Below, piece after piece: positions 46,632 to 58,440 of a stretch of 64,000 bases of DNA. Source of the stretch: Limonium bicolor (taxonomy: Eukaryota; Streptophyta; Magnoliopsida; Caryophyllales; Plumbaginaceae); NCBI GenBank assembly GCA_023374045.1, contig CM041776.1, positions 345,401,636 to 345,465,635 on the forward strand. The letters are read 5' to 3'. The notes under the pieces are model-generated. The model made no database searches, was not told the DNA's origin, and saw only the letters and a list, made by a program, of their open reading frames with translations. The stretch's first letter is position 1; each line of letters opens with the position of its first letter. A program made the position numbers and the translations under genes.

Positions 46632-49600
46632 TGGATATCTTTGATTTTTTTCTATACTGAACCAAACATTTTTTTCTATACTGAACCAAACAAGGATGCT
46701 CACCCATTTTGATGAACAGTGATGACTGAATCATGAAGGTAAAAGACAGGGCTTCCTACCTGTATTGACCTCATCACCACCCAAATGGAAGAGCTCAAAT
46801 GGGAAGATTTTTCTCAATTCTGCAGAACAAACAACTTCATTAGAGTATCTGAATCGAAAAAGATGGGGGAAAGAAACTAGAAATCCAGAACATCGGTCAA
46901 GTAAAAAGTCACAGAGTTCAAAATCTGGATTCCCTGAGGTTGTGCACAATCCCCCACTCCGCAAAAGGAAAACCCATAGATTTTGCAAACTGGACAGAGA
47001 GTGCATATCCATTTCATGAATTTTAGCAATGTATATCATTTGAATCTCTTTAAGCCGGCAAAAGTTCTGGAAACCATAGCCAAAACATAGGTCCTATATG
47101 AGGATTCAAGGATACTATCAACAAGAAATCTAAGGTGCAGATATCTGACCTGTTAATATACCAGAAACCACATCAAAAGTTAAATTTTTTGCAACATCTA
47201 GCGGCTCTCTACAAGATGAAGATGGCCAAAGATCAGGATAGCCAACACCCCTACATAAAAAAATAATCAAAAACAAATTATAAGGTGGCTACATTTCCTA
47301 TTGCATCGTAGTCTGGCAGGCTTAACTCTTCTAGACTACTAGTAGAGCAGAATAGACAATTGACGTTTCAAATATTAGATAATGCCAGCGCCATATCTCC
47401 ATCTATCAAGATAGTAAAAGAAAAAGACAACAAATCACAAGAGAAACTCATTAGCGGCAACACAATTTTAAGTTACAACATTCAAAGAGGATCCGGTTTT
47501 TATCCGTGACATCAATTTTCATTAGACTACCAAAAATAAAGATGTAACGTTGGCTTATTTCAACAAAGAAAAGATAGTGAGAAGCAGAATATCAGAGATG
47601 AAAAAAGGATAAAAGAAGATTATCAAGATAACAAATCCTCAAGAATAAATGGAATGCAATCAAGTGATATATGAAGCTAATATCGGACTAGTTAAAATAA
47701 CAGAAAGTTGAAAACAGTATTGTGCAAGTTATCTATCAAGCAGTTCACAAATTTCTGGAAATAGATCTCACGCAATGTATATGACTATAAGCCCATCTGA
47801 ATGAACAATGTTGAAAAGAGGAAATAAAATAAAAGTTAAGGTGTGAAAACAAGGAACAAACCATGATTCACCGTGACCAGGAACATCAATCTCTGCCATT
47901 ACATGAATGCCTGTCGATAACAAATGCGTGCAAATAATCAGTGTATGAATCTGCTTCAGTATCAAATATGAAAAGTGGGTGTGGCAATCTTCAAGGAGGT
48001 GCGACAACAGTGTATAAGAAAAGTAAGAAAGCCTTGACAGATGCACAAAGTGATAAACGTACCTCTGGCTTTAGCAAAGCTTCATGTGTTGAATCCAAAG
48101 CATAACAGGGAGAGAGAAAAGAAATGTTATCAAATGTTATCAGTTGTCAAAGAGAGGTGAGAGACAAATTAACAAAAGGTTGAGGATGAACTATAGTGAG
48201 GAACCTCAAAAGATAATTTCCAGTTCCATAAAAGAAAAGAGACGTACTCTACAATTTCATAAGCATCTTCCACTGTGTAACGCTCCCATTTTGAGTATGC
48301 CCCTTTCCATAGAGATGGAAATGCAGGTATTTCTAAAGGGAAAGACTCTTCATCTATGATATGCCAATGAAGAACATTCTACTAAATAAAGTTCATGTCA
48401 GAAATTCATCCATTAAGATCACTTTAACATCCAAACAGAGCTAGTGACAGGGAAATTAGCTAATACAATGATGAGAATATGTGGAGGGAACATAACGTAC
48501 AAGTTTGGCATAGGACATAGAGTCAAGGATATGCTTTATCACGCCTACAGGGAGATAATGTCTGGAAGTATCTGAAGAAAGCCAAGTACGTTGGGATTCA
48601 CCTCCACGAATCCAAGTGTACCAAACTGAACAAAGCATAATGAACATTTACCTACGAGTAGTCCACGGTAGGCAAATCTTGGGCTATCTTGAACATACCA
48701 AGGAGTCTTGAATATTTTTACAGTTTTAGAGTCAGGATCAAAAGTGCAGAGTTGACTGAATGTCTGCAAAGTGATTGGAAGTGGCTTTTTAGACTACACA
48801 GTGATTCGACAACCCAAAACTCTTTTTAACTGTTTGGCCTCAGACGATACAATTTCAGATCATAGAAAAGCTCTCAATAAAAGTAAAAGTGATCGTGGTA
48901 ACTCAATCTGTCTGCAGCGAGCGAACCTGAACTCGGTGGCGGGAAACAAAATACTAGAGCAACACAAAATACGAGAAAATGCGCGTCATTGTGAAATGAA
49001 ATTATCAAAACATTCACTCTGCGCAAGAAGTCATATATGCATCCAAAATATCCTTGCAGATGGATGCATGAGCATCACCCAAACATACCTCTAATCCACG
49101 CAAAGCGCCATAGACAGTAGGTGCCTGCTCATAAGACACAAGGTGAGAAAAGAGACAATCCAGCACATATGTCAAGACAACAGCTCCCACAAACGGGCAG
49201 CAAGGGGCAACTTTTAATATAGCCCGTTAGCCTATTGCAAGATTACATATTCAATTAAACATAAATAATTATTGTTCCTAATCGAACTATAGTCGCAGTT
49301 CAACTATGATAATCACTACAGCAAAATGACCTCAATGGTAGCCACTCCACCAATAGAGAGACCACTTCTCTTGTCGACGCGTAGCGTGTAGCTCTCGTCC
49401 ACCCCCAGTTGAAACTGCTCCAAAATTTGGATTCAAAATAAAGTTCAGAATTTCGTACGATCGGGTTTAAATGAAAATGTGACAATTAGTTCTAGAATTG
49501 CTGAAGAAAAAGAAGAATATTTTCACCTCTTCGCTAGATGAATGGACAGTAACTTGAACAAAGCTAAGATCATAAGCAGGTTGTCCCAGGTTACTAGCTC

Positions 49601-49916
49601 CAGCGGAAGCGGAACCGTGACTGAGGTTAGTGCGAGCGTGCCCGAATATAAGGCGCTTATACCGATCGAAAGCGCCGACTAGGATGGGTGAGGTTGGTAC
49701 GCTGTCGCCGGAGTAGGAGAGTGAGAGATCCGGATCTACTGAAAGGGCGCCGTTCCCGAATGTGAATTCTGACGGCAGTGGCCATATGTAAGTGAGAGAA
49801 TCTTCAGCGAGAGTGACGGACCTGGAGGAGGGGAAAAGCGATGAAGAGAGCGGCAGAAGAGACAGGGCGGTGAAGACAGTGAGAGTGAACGCGCCAGTGG
49901 CGAAAGCGAGCACCAT
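41213..49916 (-). CDS. HEXO1: Beta-N-acetylhexosaminidase, HEXO1-type, 15 exons
   Basis: Minus-strand exons: 49527-49916, 49331-49414, 49089-49124, 48652-48763, 48501-48571, 48248-48378, 48063-48079, 47862-47910, 47150-47250, 46760-46819, 46255-46288, 42920-43018, 42609-42668, 42265-42515, 41213-41388. They give an unbroken 556-residue frame with GT-AG introns. The N-terminus is a hydrophobic signal segment (FTLTVFTALSLLPLSSSLFP), then the GH20 N-terminal domain (YIWPLPSEFTFGNGALSV). The GH20 barrel follows: DTSRHYLPV, LHWHIIDEESFPLE, VMAEIDVPGHGESW, FELFHLGGDEVNT (catalytic Asp-Glu pair), AYKYFVLRAQQIAISLNW, GGEVCMWGETADTS, then PRLHYFRCLLNMRGVAAAPV. The enzyme removes terminal GlcNAc in N-glycan trimming; HEXO1 is vacuolar in Arabidopsis. 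Exon 7 is only 17 nt and exon 11 only 34 nt. Intron 11 (3.2 kb) hosts an LTR element and a MITE. The HEXO1 rather than HEXO3 call rests on remembered similarity. Confidence 0.95.
43287..45535 (+). mobile_element. Complete short LTR element with duplicated basic coding module, HEXO1 intron 11
   Basis: LTRs lie at 43,287-43,441 (155 bp) and 45,371-45,535 (165 bp; a 9-10 bp indel near GGCGGA explains the difference). They start TGTTAGGACC and end CGCATCA. The target duplication CCTTC is perfect (43,282-43,286 and 45,536-45,540). A primer-site-like TCATCAGAGC overlaps the end of the 5' LTR, and a purine tract (AAGAGGGGGAGTGA) precedes the 3' LTR. No protease, RT, RNase H or integrase could be recognised, so it depends on other elements for movement. 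It sits antisense to HEXO1. Confidence 0.92.
43490..44526 (+). pseudogene. Coding region of the short LTR element, Lys/Arg-rich, module duplicated
   Basis: The first frame opens MEDEEPTSEILERLERNLER at 43,490 (a longer frame starts at 43,388 inside the LTR) and ends at 43,996. It is acidic at first, with a predicted coiled coil, then strongly basic. A basic module with the core RETERRLKQRKLYRLKR (about 43,870-43,920) recurs about 550 bp later as RETERRLRQRKLNRLKR (about 44,420-44,470), each preceded by a LDRT(I/V)Q(D/E) string. The later part lies in other frames with stops between. The start resembles a gag N-terminus, but no zinc knuckle is visible. The origin is unknown; a captured host gene fragment is possible. 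Confidence 0.6.
45571..45798. mobile_element. Harbinger/Tourist-like MITE in HEXO1 intron 11
   Basis: Inverted tips are GAGGGTGTTTAGTTT and, at the other end, AAAACAAACACCC. The interior carries repeated GGCCAC/CAGTCG/GGTCAGT phrases like those in the larger copy at 63,133. The left flank is TAA; the right flank no longer matches. Confidence 0.6.
46602..46630. repeat. G29 homopolymer in HEXO1 intron 10
   Basis: Twenty-nine consecutive G on the plus strand (C on the transcribed RNA sense strand), between exons 10 and 11. It is the longest homopolymer in the window. Confidence 0.9.
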
Positions 49917-50062
49917 GGATGGCGGGGAGAAAGACCGGAGAGCGGGCCGACGGGTGGTTGGGTTGGGAGGATGATGAGCGTGTAGAGTCCAAATTCAACC
50001 TTGTGAAGAAGGTATTGAGATGACAAATTTTAAAATTTTACTTTCCAACAACAAACATCAAA
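49917..50062. promoter_or_regulatory. Compact divergent spacer between HEXO1 and tRNA-His
   Basis: Only 146 bp separate the HEXO1 start codon from the tRNA. The HEXO1 5' leader and core promoter must therefore overlap the tRNA upstream region or the tRNA itself. Just before the tRNA is CCAACAACAAACATCAAAG, the CAA-rich context common at plant tRNA transcription starts. Confidence 0.6.
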
Positions 50063-50134
50063 GTGGCTGTAGTTTAGTGGTTAGAATTCCACGTTGTGGC
50101 CGTGGAGACCTGGGCTCGAATCCCAGCAGCCACA
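50063..50134 (+). tRNA. tRNA-His(GTG)
   Basis: Seventy-two bases fold as a full cloverleaf: acceptor GTGGCTG with CAGCCAC, anticodon stem CCACG with CGTGG, loop TTGTGGC with anticodon GTG, T stem CTGGG with CCCAG and loop CTCGAAT, discriminator A. The G at position -1 of mature tRNA-His is added after transcription. It has no intron. The Pol III promoter is internal (A and B boxes). Confidence 0.97.
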
Positions 50135-50141
50135 TAAGAAA

Positions 50142-50147
50142 TTTTTT
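50142..50147 (+). terminator. Pol III T-run terminator of tRNA-His
   Basis: Six T on the sense strand, eight bases after the tRNA 3' end, the usual RNA polymerase III stop signal. Confidence 0.9.
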
Positions 50148-52200
50148 CCAATCGATTACACTACATTTTCTTTATTTCTTATTTTGGATGATGGAAATTG
50201 GGTAGTTGAACTATTTGAGCTCAATCTACAATGGTCCTCAACCATGGACTATAACAATAATCTTTAATAACAAATATGAAAGAATAAGATTGATTGCTTG
50301 AGCGAACTTTTATTTTTAGTAGAGCTAGCTAATAATAGCGATGATGAGTCATTATTTAAATTAAAGATCATATTATCCTCGATCTATTTTGTCGAAGTAC
50401 CTCTCTATTTTACACACCCAGTTCGATATCCTCGTGCAAGAATGTTAACCACCTCCATCAGCGTTCTTAAACCTAAAATATAGCTGACTTCTCAATCACA
50501 TCATGGTTTTTGTTGAAGATGTAGATTAGAGCAGGACAAGAGTTGTAACGACATTGACGATAAGTAACATCAACCGCATAAGCGGGTCATATTACAGATC
50601 ACTTGAGAGCTAGCGTTATCATGACTCGGATTGTAAACTTAAAGGATGTGATTAAGGGAGCAAGTGGCATATCAAAAAATAACTGGTCATAGTAATAACA
50701 ACGGAGGCGGTTATTGGAAGTTGTGAGATAGGCGGCACGGTGGGTTCATGGATGGTGATGAGAATGCAAGTTGCACAGGGTGGTAAGTTGCATAGGGTGG
50801 TGGCAGTGACGTTGGAGAGAGTGGGTGTAGGTATGTATGTGTGTGCGTCGACGATGTCAAGGTTGTCAGATAATAATGATAAAGTTGTCCAATGAATGTG
50901 TTTGGTGGCGGTGGAAGTGGAAGGAGTAAACTCAAAGTGTAGGAATTCAGTTGGTTAGTAATGGATATTGGTGGCGTTGTACCGTAGATGAGGAGTTAGG
51001 TGATAAATCTTGGTGTCCCTATAGCTGGGTAGTAAAGTAGAGTATACAAAAAAGTAGTAGATGGGAAAGGTGGAATTATAGTAGCTCTATGGACCTTCGT
51101 AATTGAAACTCTCCAAAACCAACACTTATTTTTTTCCGAAGACTAACTTTTTATTAAAATATGATTAGTGCATAGTTGGGCATTTTAGAACCCAAAATCA
51201 GCCAAGACATCCACAAGTAATTGTGGACACTAATCGAGCTGCCTGAAGGAAGAAAAAGCTCCAACTTGCTCATCAACATCATCAACAACAAGGATCCATC
51301 CCAAACTAGGATAGGGTAGATCATAACAGCCAACAACATTCCTAAATCTATTACTAGATCCGGAAGCACAATACCTAGAGTTATTGTTAGAATCGAAAAC
51401 AGCGTAAAAACACAAGAGAGACCGACATACAAAAGGTCCAAGAGCTCGAACTCGGCTCCAAAACCTCCAGATCGGTGTCGATATGGTGACATGCATCTTG
51501 GACGGGAAGAGCTAAAGAAGCCCGAAACCGACATGCAACACTCAAATCTGCACCAGAACTTGACATAGCAAGTAGAGGGGATGCTAGATCTGACAACAGT
51601 GGACTCCGGAAGCTGGAGACGAACCCGTGGAGGCGGGAGTAATATTGAAAGGGGAAGAAGAAGGAGCATACTTATTTATTGTTTTGTATTTTCTTGTATA
51701 GACGTATATTTCACTTATAACTCTTTCAATATCAACCTATAAACAATGAAATGACCGTTTATCTCATACACCATCTAAAGTTGTAGAAGATGGATAATAC
51801 ATACCTACGATCATAGTACTTAGATGGTAAATTAATGCATCATAGCACTACATGACCACATAATGCTATTGTTTGTTAGAGTAATAGATGAATTATATCG
51901 CCTCTTACACGAGCCCTACAAAATGTAAAAGCACGAGACTACTAAATACTCCTAGACGATATCACACTTACCAAATTGTATGTGGTTATTCTTATTCTTA
52001 ATTCGCCACGTTAAGTTGAAATTAGAGTTTTGTATTTTCTATCGATCTAGTCATTTGGCTCTATCATAACTCATTTATAAAAGTCGAAGTTCTTACTCTT
52101 ACTGTATGCAAGTATTTGACTAAGTTTGAATTGACTTCTTTACTGATCAAGGTATGTTAACGTCAAAAATAACCCGTTTAGCAACTATTTTAGGTTTATT
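50148..52200. other. Intergenic; unassigned minus-strand ORF with LINE-like 3' flank
   Basis: A 171-residue minus-strand frame at 51,154-51,669 has no domain I recognise and several hydrophobic segments. Downstream of it on the minus strand is AATCATATTTTAATAAAAAG followed by an A-rich tail, which resembles the 3' end of a plant LINE, so it may be a decayed non-LTR element. A short-repeat, T/G-rich area lies at 50,700-50,950. Nothing else was identified. Confidence 0.3.
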
Positions 52201-52204
52201 CAGA

Positions 52205-52560
52205 ATCCATCAACTAGGGCAATTTGTATAAGATCAAGGGAGGCAACATAAAATTTGTCTCCAAACTGAGATTAAAGGGGGCAAGCTATCAATTGCCTTT
52301 AATTTTAAGATCAACGGGGCGAGTAAATTGGTTGCCTTCTTATTTTAGGATCAACGGGGTGAGTTACATAATTGCTGCTAATTTATTGATCAACGGGGGC
52401 GAGTTTTTTGGTCGCCATTGTTTTTTTAATCAACGGGGGCGACCTCAAACATTTTGCCTCCATTGGTATGTTGTGTCTGTGTTAGCTATGACATCATTGG
52501 GGGCGATGAGCTCTAGGTCGCCTCAGTTATTAGTCTGGGGCACGTTAAGTCGCCTCCCTT
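52205..52560. repeat. Left array of small hairpins with GGGGGCGA/TCGCC arms
   Basis: About nine units of 35-45 bp follow each other. Typical units are ATCAACGGGGGCGAG...TCGCC and ATCAACGGGGGCGACC...TTTTGCCTCC. Each unit is its own small inverted repeat with a loop of about 8-14 bases. Confidence 0.8.
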
Positions 52561-55500
52561 GACAATGTTAATATGTAAATTTACAGCGAATACAGTCGTT
52601 CTTTCTACGCCTACACTACGAGCTTCTTCATTTTTATTCTCGCCAAACTCTACCGAGTTGTCTCCATATTCTCGAACATTTGAACTCCAGATCTTTACAC
52701 AATAGGAGAAGGGCTTCAGATAGAGATTACATTCAACTATAGTGGGAACTACAACATAGGCGCAAACTCTTAACTCAATTTCCTTCTTCTCTATTCGATC
52801 GACGCTAAGAACACAGGCGGTAAGCAATTGATTTTCTTCTCTATTCGAAAAACGCTACTCGAACAGGTATGTAACCTCTATCTCTGATTTCACCATAATC
52901 TCTTCGATTTCTATGGCTAGGGTTCTTCAATATTCAACCTCTGTCTCTTCGATTTCACCCTAGTCTCTTCGAACAGGTCTGTAACCTCTGTCAATTTTCT
53001 TCATCGATTATGACTGACTGTATATTTCGCATGTCATCAATTTGTTGATATTGATTATGAATCACAATTGATTTTCTTGTCTTCTCTGTCAGTTGAAATT
53101 TCATTCAACAAATCTATAACCGATGCAGTCATCACGTACCATAAAAGCGATTCCACTATGTCGATTTCCTTGTGAACTACATTCTATAGTGTAGTGCAGT
53201 AGTAAAGTCCTTTTTAATGATGCTCATCTATGGTTGTCCTTTCTAATGATGCTCATCTTCTGTTTAATTTATCAAAAGCAGGAGAATAACATGAAGTTAG
53301 GGTTTAATTGTTCTACGCAGCAGTAAATTGTTCCGTTTAATTAATGCACTGTTAGAACACTGATAGATTGAGCAAACTGTTGAGCTTGTTGATTGATAGT
53401 AACTTCAAACTGTGTAGGGTTTAATTGTTCTACTCTGCTTGTTGTTATTCACTCGTATATGAAGCTTGTGTTTCTGTCTTAAATTGAAATTTTTAACTAA
53501 GGAAAACGAGGCCTCTACTGACATGAATGTTTTCAATGTTGCAGGGTTCTTGTGATTGTGTCACTGTTGATCATAATTTATGTCATATGTGCCTTTGTCT
53601 ACTGCTATTACCTTAGCTTTCGTTTGTTGAGCGTGATTTTGAGATTCTCCCTTTGCAGTGACATAAACATCTCCCTTGGCTTGAAGTATTAACCAGTTCG
53701 GTGTAATGTCTCTAGTAAATCCGCTTATCAAGGTCAATAATTTCCTTGCCAATTGATTGGAATTCACATTGCTTAATTCAGGTTAGAAGCTTATTACTTG
53801 CCCCCTGTGCAAAATGAGTTTGTGAACCGTATTTCCCTTATTGGTTTTCCTTTTGATTTATTTTGCAACCATGGGTAGCAGTAAGACAGATAAATCAGCA
53901 AAGGATCCAAAGACTCCAAACCCACCTCCACCTAGAGCTCAGGTATTTTTTTTTCTTTCTTATTTGTTCTTCTGAACTTTAGTTTCAGTTACCCAATCAT
54001 AATGTTGTCTTTGGATTGAGATTAAACAAGCTGGGTTTAAAATCAAATGGGGTGGAATAACCTAGGTTATGCTAAGCTCGGTCAAACTTCATATGTATCT
54101 TAAAATCCTGTTTACTAATTAATTGGGTGAAATCAATGTGAATGTCTTAATTGTGTATCTTCAGTTGTTGTCTGTGGTTGAGGGTGAATGTGTTTCTATT
54201 TTTCTTATGAGGGTAAATCATTATTTGCTTTCCTAATGCTCTATTATTCTTGTCATGGAATTTTTTTTTTCGTCTAGAAGTGAAGATGGTAACATGACGG
54301 TTATTAATTTTGGCCTGTATGACTTTATTAAGCCAGGTAAGTCTATATATGATGGTTGCATCTGCACTTGCTTCCCCTCAATTTGTATATGGTCCATATT
54401 GATTTGGTTTGTTACAGTGTGGTTTCATATGGTATCTTTCTTACCTTTTCATCTACGCAAGTTTTTTTTTGCAACAGTTCATCATTTTATTGAAGCATAG
54501 GTCTTCAACGAATATGTGAAATGGAGAAATCCTAAAGCTCTTCACTGACAAATACACTTGTGATTAATGTGATCGTTTTCATTATCATGTACCTTTTGGT
54601 TCTGGCCTTTTTATCATGATATCCAGTCGTGTAATTTTCATCATCAGGAAAGTAGAACATGTGACTTAGATGCTTCAATGACCTCTGACGGCCATAACGA
54701 ACCATGGCTACAGGCCAGCATAGATGTAAGCAGTACACCAAATTCATAATTTATGAAGTTGGGCTAGTGGTTTATCTTTCTTTGTGGTTTCACCATGCTA
54801 TCAGACCCAAATTCATATTAAATGATGTTCTTATGAAGAGAGTATGCCATAGTCTCTAATCCTTTTCATTTCTAAATCTGTTTACTGGTGGAATTTTTCG
54901 GTGCTTAGTTATCAAAAAAATCTAGCGTGGGGATAGATTCCTCTACCCTTTTAAAGTTGTTCGTAGCAAGTTTGTTATTGCTGGAATGTGGAAGCAACAA
55001 AAAGTTAACAAACCGTTCCCGGAATGCAATCAACATGAGTGTTAACAAACTATATTCATTAGCGTGGGGTAGATTTCTGTTGCTGCTTCATCATTTTCTT
55101 CTCTAATTAGTGTTATTCGCTTTCTCTTTATCTATATATCTACCTGATGCCTCACATTTTGAGTCATTTGTGTTGGGTTTCTCGGATATGGTTTTTATAA
55201 GCCAGGCATTAAAACATGAGGGTCCATCATTTACAGAAACATTGATTTTTTTGTACTCATCAGCTATATAGTATATGTGCATGTTTAAAATATTCATATC
55301 ATTATTCGCATCATTATCATTTCCATTACTCAAATAGTATGTAATAATTTCTCCTCTTTATATCAACCCCCTTGCTGGAAAACAAAATTAGCATACATCA
55401 TGACCTTCATAGCTGATTAAACAATACTATGCCGTGCATTTTAGGCTGATGAGGAGAAGATGCGTTGAATGAACATGAAACTCGAATATGTAAGTTTATT

Positions 55501-57640
55501 ATAGGCTTCTCCCATGAAAAAAAGTTATGTACCATTCTTTAGTTACCTGTGTTAATGGCGCCTGTGTTTTGGTCATACTGCAATAGAATCTCTTTGTCTG
55601 CAATAGAATCTCTATGTCTTCCTTATCTATCAAGTATGATTCACATCTTTGTTGTTTGAGCTACCTCTAGAAATTCGTTTTACTGCTTGTGCTATACTGA
55701 ATATCACGTTTTTCTAGTTCACAGTTTCACGCTAATACTCTGGTATCTATGTGTGTGTGTGTGTTAATCAGGGGAGATATGCATCTAGCAACTTGGGGAT
55801 TTCATGTAGGTAATAGCTGGAGAACTACCAATGAGCTTGACTGGGATTGCTTTGAAATTTTGCTTGCCCAGTTATCTCTCGACTTTTTGTTAATTTCCCA
55901 ATTCATTTTGATGGTATGAGTATGCTTGCGGAAGAGCAATTTGGGATCCTACTCTTTTTTTTCTATAGTTGTTACTATATATCCTCTTAAATAGCTGTAT
56001 TTATATGCTATTAGCCTTTGTGAGTTAAAACCTGATGGTTTCTACAAGCTTAGTAATACACAAGAGTAGATCCAAGCTTGTGTCTTTGATGGTACTAACA
56101 TACAATCTTGTTCTCTTTACCATATGCATTTTTATTTTTATTATGAGGTTAAAAGAGGCAATTATATTAATAAGCTTAAATGTTAATCTGTTTAATATGT
56201 TATCTTTATCTTTTTTTATTGGATGTGTGGCACAGATTCTTTTTCTATTATACATGTTTTTGTTTCTTAATTTTCCTTCTGGCCATTCTTTTTGAATTTC
56301 AGTATGCTCTCAAATTTGCTTGGTATATGGATCAATCCTTTTAAAGTGGTTGTTTAATTAAATCTGTCTGATGTTTGTGCACTTACTTTACTTGTGAGTA
56401 GGCTCGTTTAGTTTTCTGCTGATCTGTTTAGAGATCTCAAACAGTAGAATATAAAGCAGAGAGCTTCATATTGCTATTATTTACTACCTCTGGTGATGTA
56501 ATGCACTACAGCTAAAAGGAATTAATCTTACTCAGCCCCCCAAACAAGAATATCTTCTAAAGGACTTTCAGCCTCATATGACTATTATGTACACAAGATG
56601 TGAATTCTTCCTACAGAAGATTAGGAATAATTTACTATCAGTTATGATCGTATGTTATTTTGTTGGCATTTTGAAGTATTATGCAGCTGGTCCTAACTTC
56701 TAGGAATAACATATCAATGACCTTGCTTTAGCATTCTATTCAGTTATCGTAGTTTTATACTGATTCTTCATTTACATAAAGTTTAGAAATGCTTTAGAAC
56801 TGATGATTAATTTTCCTTATTTTCTCCCCATATATTGCAGCTTGAAGCCAAGTTTCGTAACAGTGGGCAGACTAGTGTTTGTGCAAATAGAATTATTGTT
56901 CAAGAAGGTGACACTCTCCCACTGTATGCTTGTTTTGATGCTACTTTTATGATGTATGCAGTAAGATGAAACTGCTTCTTAGAGCATTTGAGTGGATTTA
57001 CTACTGTTTGACAATGCCCTGGTTAGATATAGTGAAGTTGACCTCTTACGGAATTGAAGCTCGCATTAGTCATTGATAGTTCGCACAAGGAAGTCCTACT
57101 GATGAGTCAGTGACTCATGGATGACATATTCTTTCACTTCATATATATTATGTCAAATTATTTCATTCTGCTTGAATCTGATTCGTGTGTTTTCTGTATC
57201 CCACATCGCACCTGCCCATATCTTCTACTTGGTTGTAGAAGCAGATTTTGAATCATATTCTAACACTTCAAGATTGTCTTATTGGTGCGGACCATTTGGC
57301 TTCCCCAAGACCTGTGCGAGTCTAGAGACAATTTAGGTGTTAGTCAGTTTCATTTTCACCCTCTAACTTAGGTTTGAACAATTGAGATATAGATAGGCTG
57401 GTTGTTGAAGGAGGTGAATATCTGTTTGAATACTTGAAGTACCTAACCGTTATTCCCAAATCTCATTTAAATAGTTCTTTTATCGCCTCATATTCTTTTC
57501 AATTTGTATAATAGCGGAACAAAATTGTGGTTCATGTCGAGGAAATGAAGGAAATAACTTAATGTTATATATTGTTGCCAATGACTGAGGAACAAGATCT
57601 CTCAGCCGTTCTTCATTGTGATTTTATTTTTTTTTTCTAA
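52561..57640. other. Interior between the two hairpin arrays, exon-like fragments
   Basis: No continuous gene was found. Short stretches look exon-like: a frame from 53,872 (MGSSKTDKSAKDPKTPNPPP, ending at CAG|GTATTT), one at about 54,279-54,336 (SEDGNMTVINFGLYDFIKP, then GTAAGT), and one at about 56,841-56,906 (LEAKFRNSGQTSVCANRIIV, then GTGACA). Phases between them do not all agree, so they may be remnants of a transposon gene or of captured host exons. The family is unknown. Confidence 0.3.
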
Positions 57641-58170
57641 AAAAATATCAACGAGGGCAACATAAATTGCCCTGATAGTAAATCAAACACGGCAACCAAA
57701 ACAACTTGCCAAAATTGAAAGCAATCAGAGAGGGCGACCTACTGAGCAAGCATGTGATCAAAGGGGGCGACTGGGTAAATCGCCCTCGTAGAATGCAGTC
57801 AAATTCTTTTTAGAACAAAGATCAAAGAGGGCAAGGTAAAATGTCGCCTTTTTTGACTACAATCAAAGTGGGCGACTAAATGAACTCGTTACCATTGACC
57901 ACATATAAAAAGGGCGACTATACCATATTGCCCCTGTTGATAATCGATCAAACAACATTGCTTCCTTTGCTTCGGGTCAAAGAAGGCGACTATAGTTGCC
58001 CTAATAGATCTTGTCAAATAGGGCAAGCAAAATAGGTTGTCACCATAGCCTAACGTGGTATGTCTTCAGAGGCAACCCTGGGACAATTTTTTACTTGTCC
58101 TTATAATCTAACGTGGCAAGTTATTGATCTATTAGGGCAATAAAAGTTACCCTCATAGATTTAATATGTT
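57641..58170. repeat. Right array of small hairpins with GGGCGAC/GTCGCC arms
   Basis: About eleven units of the same type as the left array, for example ATCAAAGGGGGCGACTGGG...TCGCCCTCG and GGCGACTATAGTTGCCCT. Units are more diverged here. Together with the left array they bracket about 5 kb. Confidence 0.8.
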
Positions 58171-58440
58171 GTAGATTTGTTTAGTAATCATATAGCATTA
58201 TCGAGAAGTTGCGCCAAATATGCGAGTTTGAGATAATCAACCCAAGTTTAGATTGGATACAAAGTTTGTTCATACACACGGAATAACATTTTTGTTTAAT
58301 GATTAATGACTATGTACCAACATTTTTTGTAATTTAATTTTGTTTTAAAAAACAACAATCAGACAATTATTTATATAGTCAAGTACTGTTTCGGTTGATC
58401 CATTTCATTGTCTTCTTTGTTCTCTCAACCAATTTATATA
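58171..58440. other. AT-rich spacer
   Basis: AT-rich DNA between the right hairpin array and foldback element B. No gene, tip sequence or repeat could be supported. Confidence 0.4.

Noticed and set aside
51154..51669. 171-residue minus-strand ORF
   Set aside because: No recognisable family. The LINE-like A-rich flank makes a decayed transposon more likely than a gene.
52205..52560. CRISPR-like array of regular repeats
   Set aside because: This is plant nuclear DNA; units are imperfect hairpins with related, not unique, spacers.
52130..58250. CACTA/En-Spm termini around the hairpin arrays
   Set aside because: I looked for CACTA-type tips and a 3-bp duplication beyond both arrays and did not find a convincing pair.
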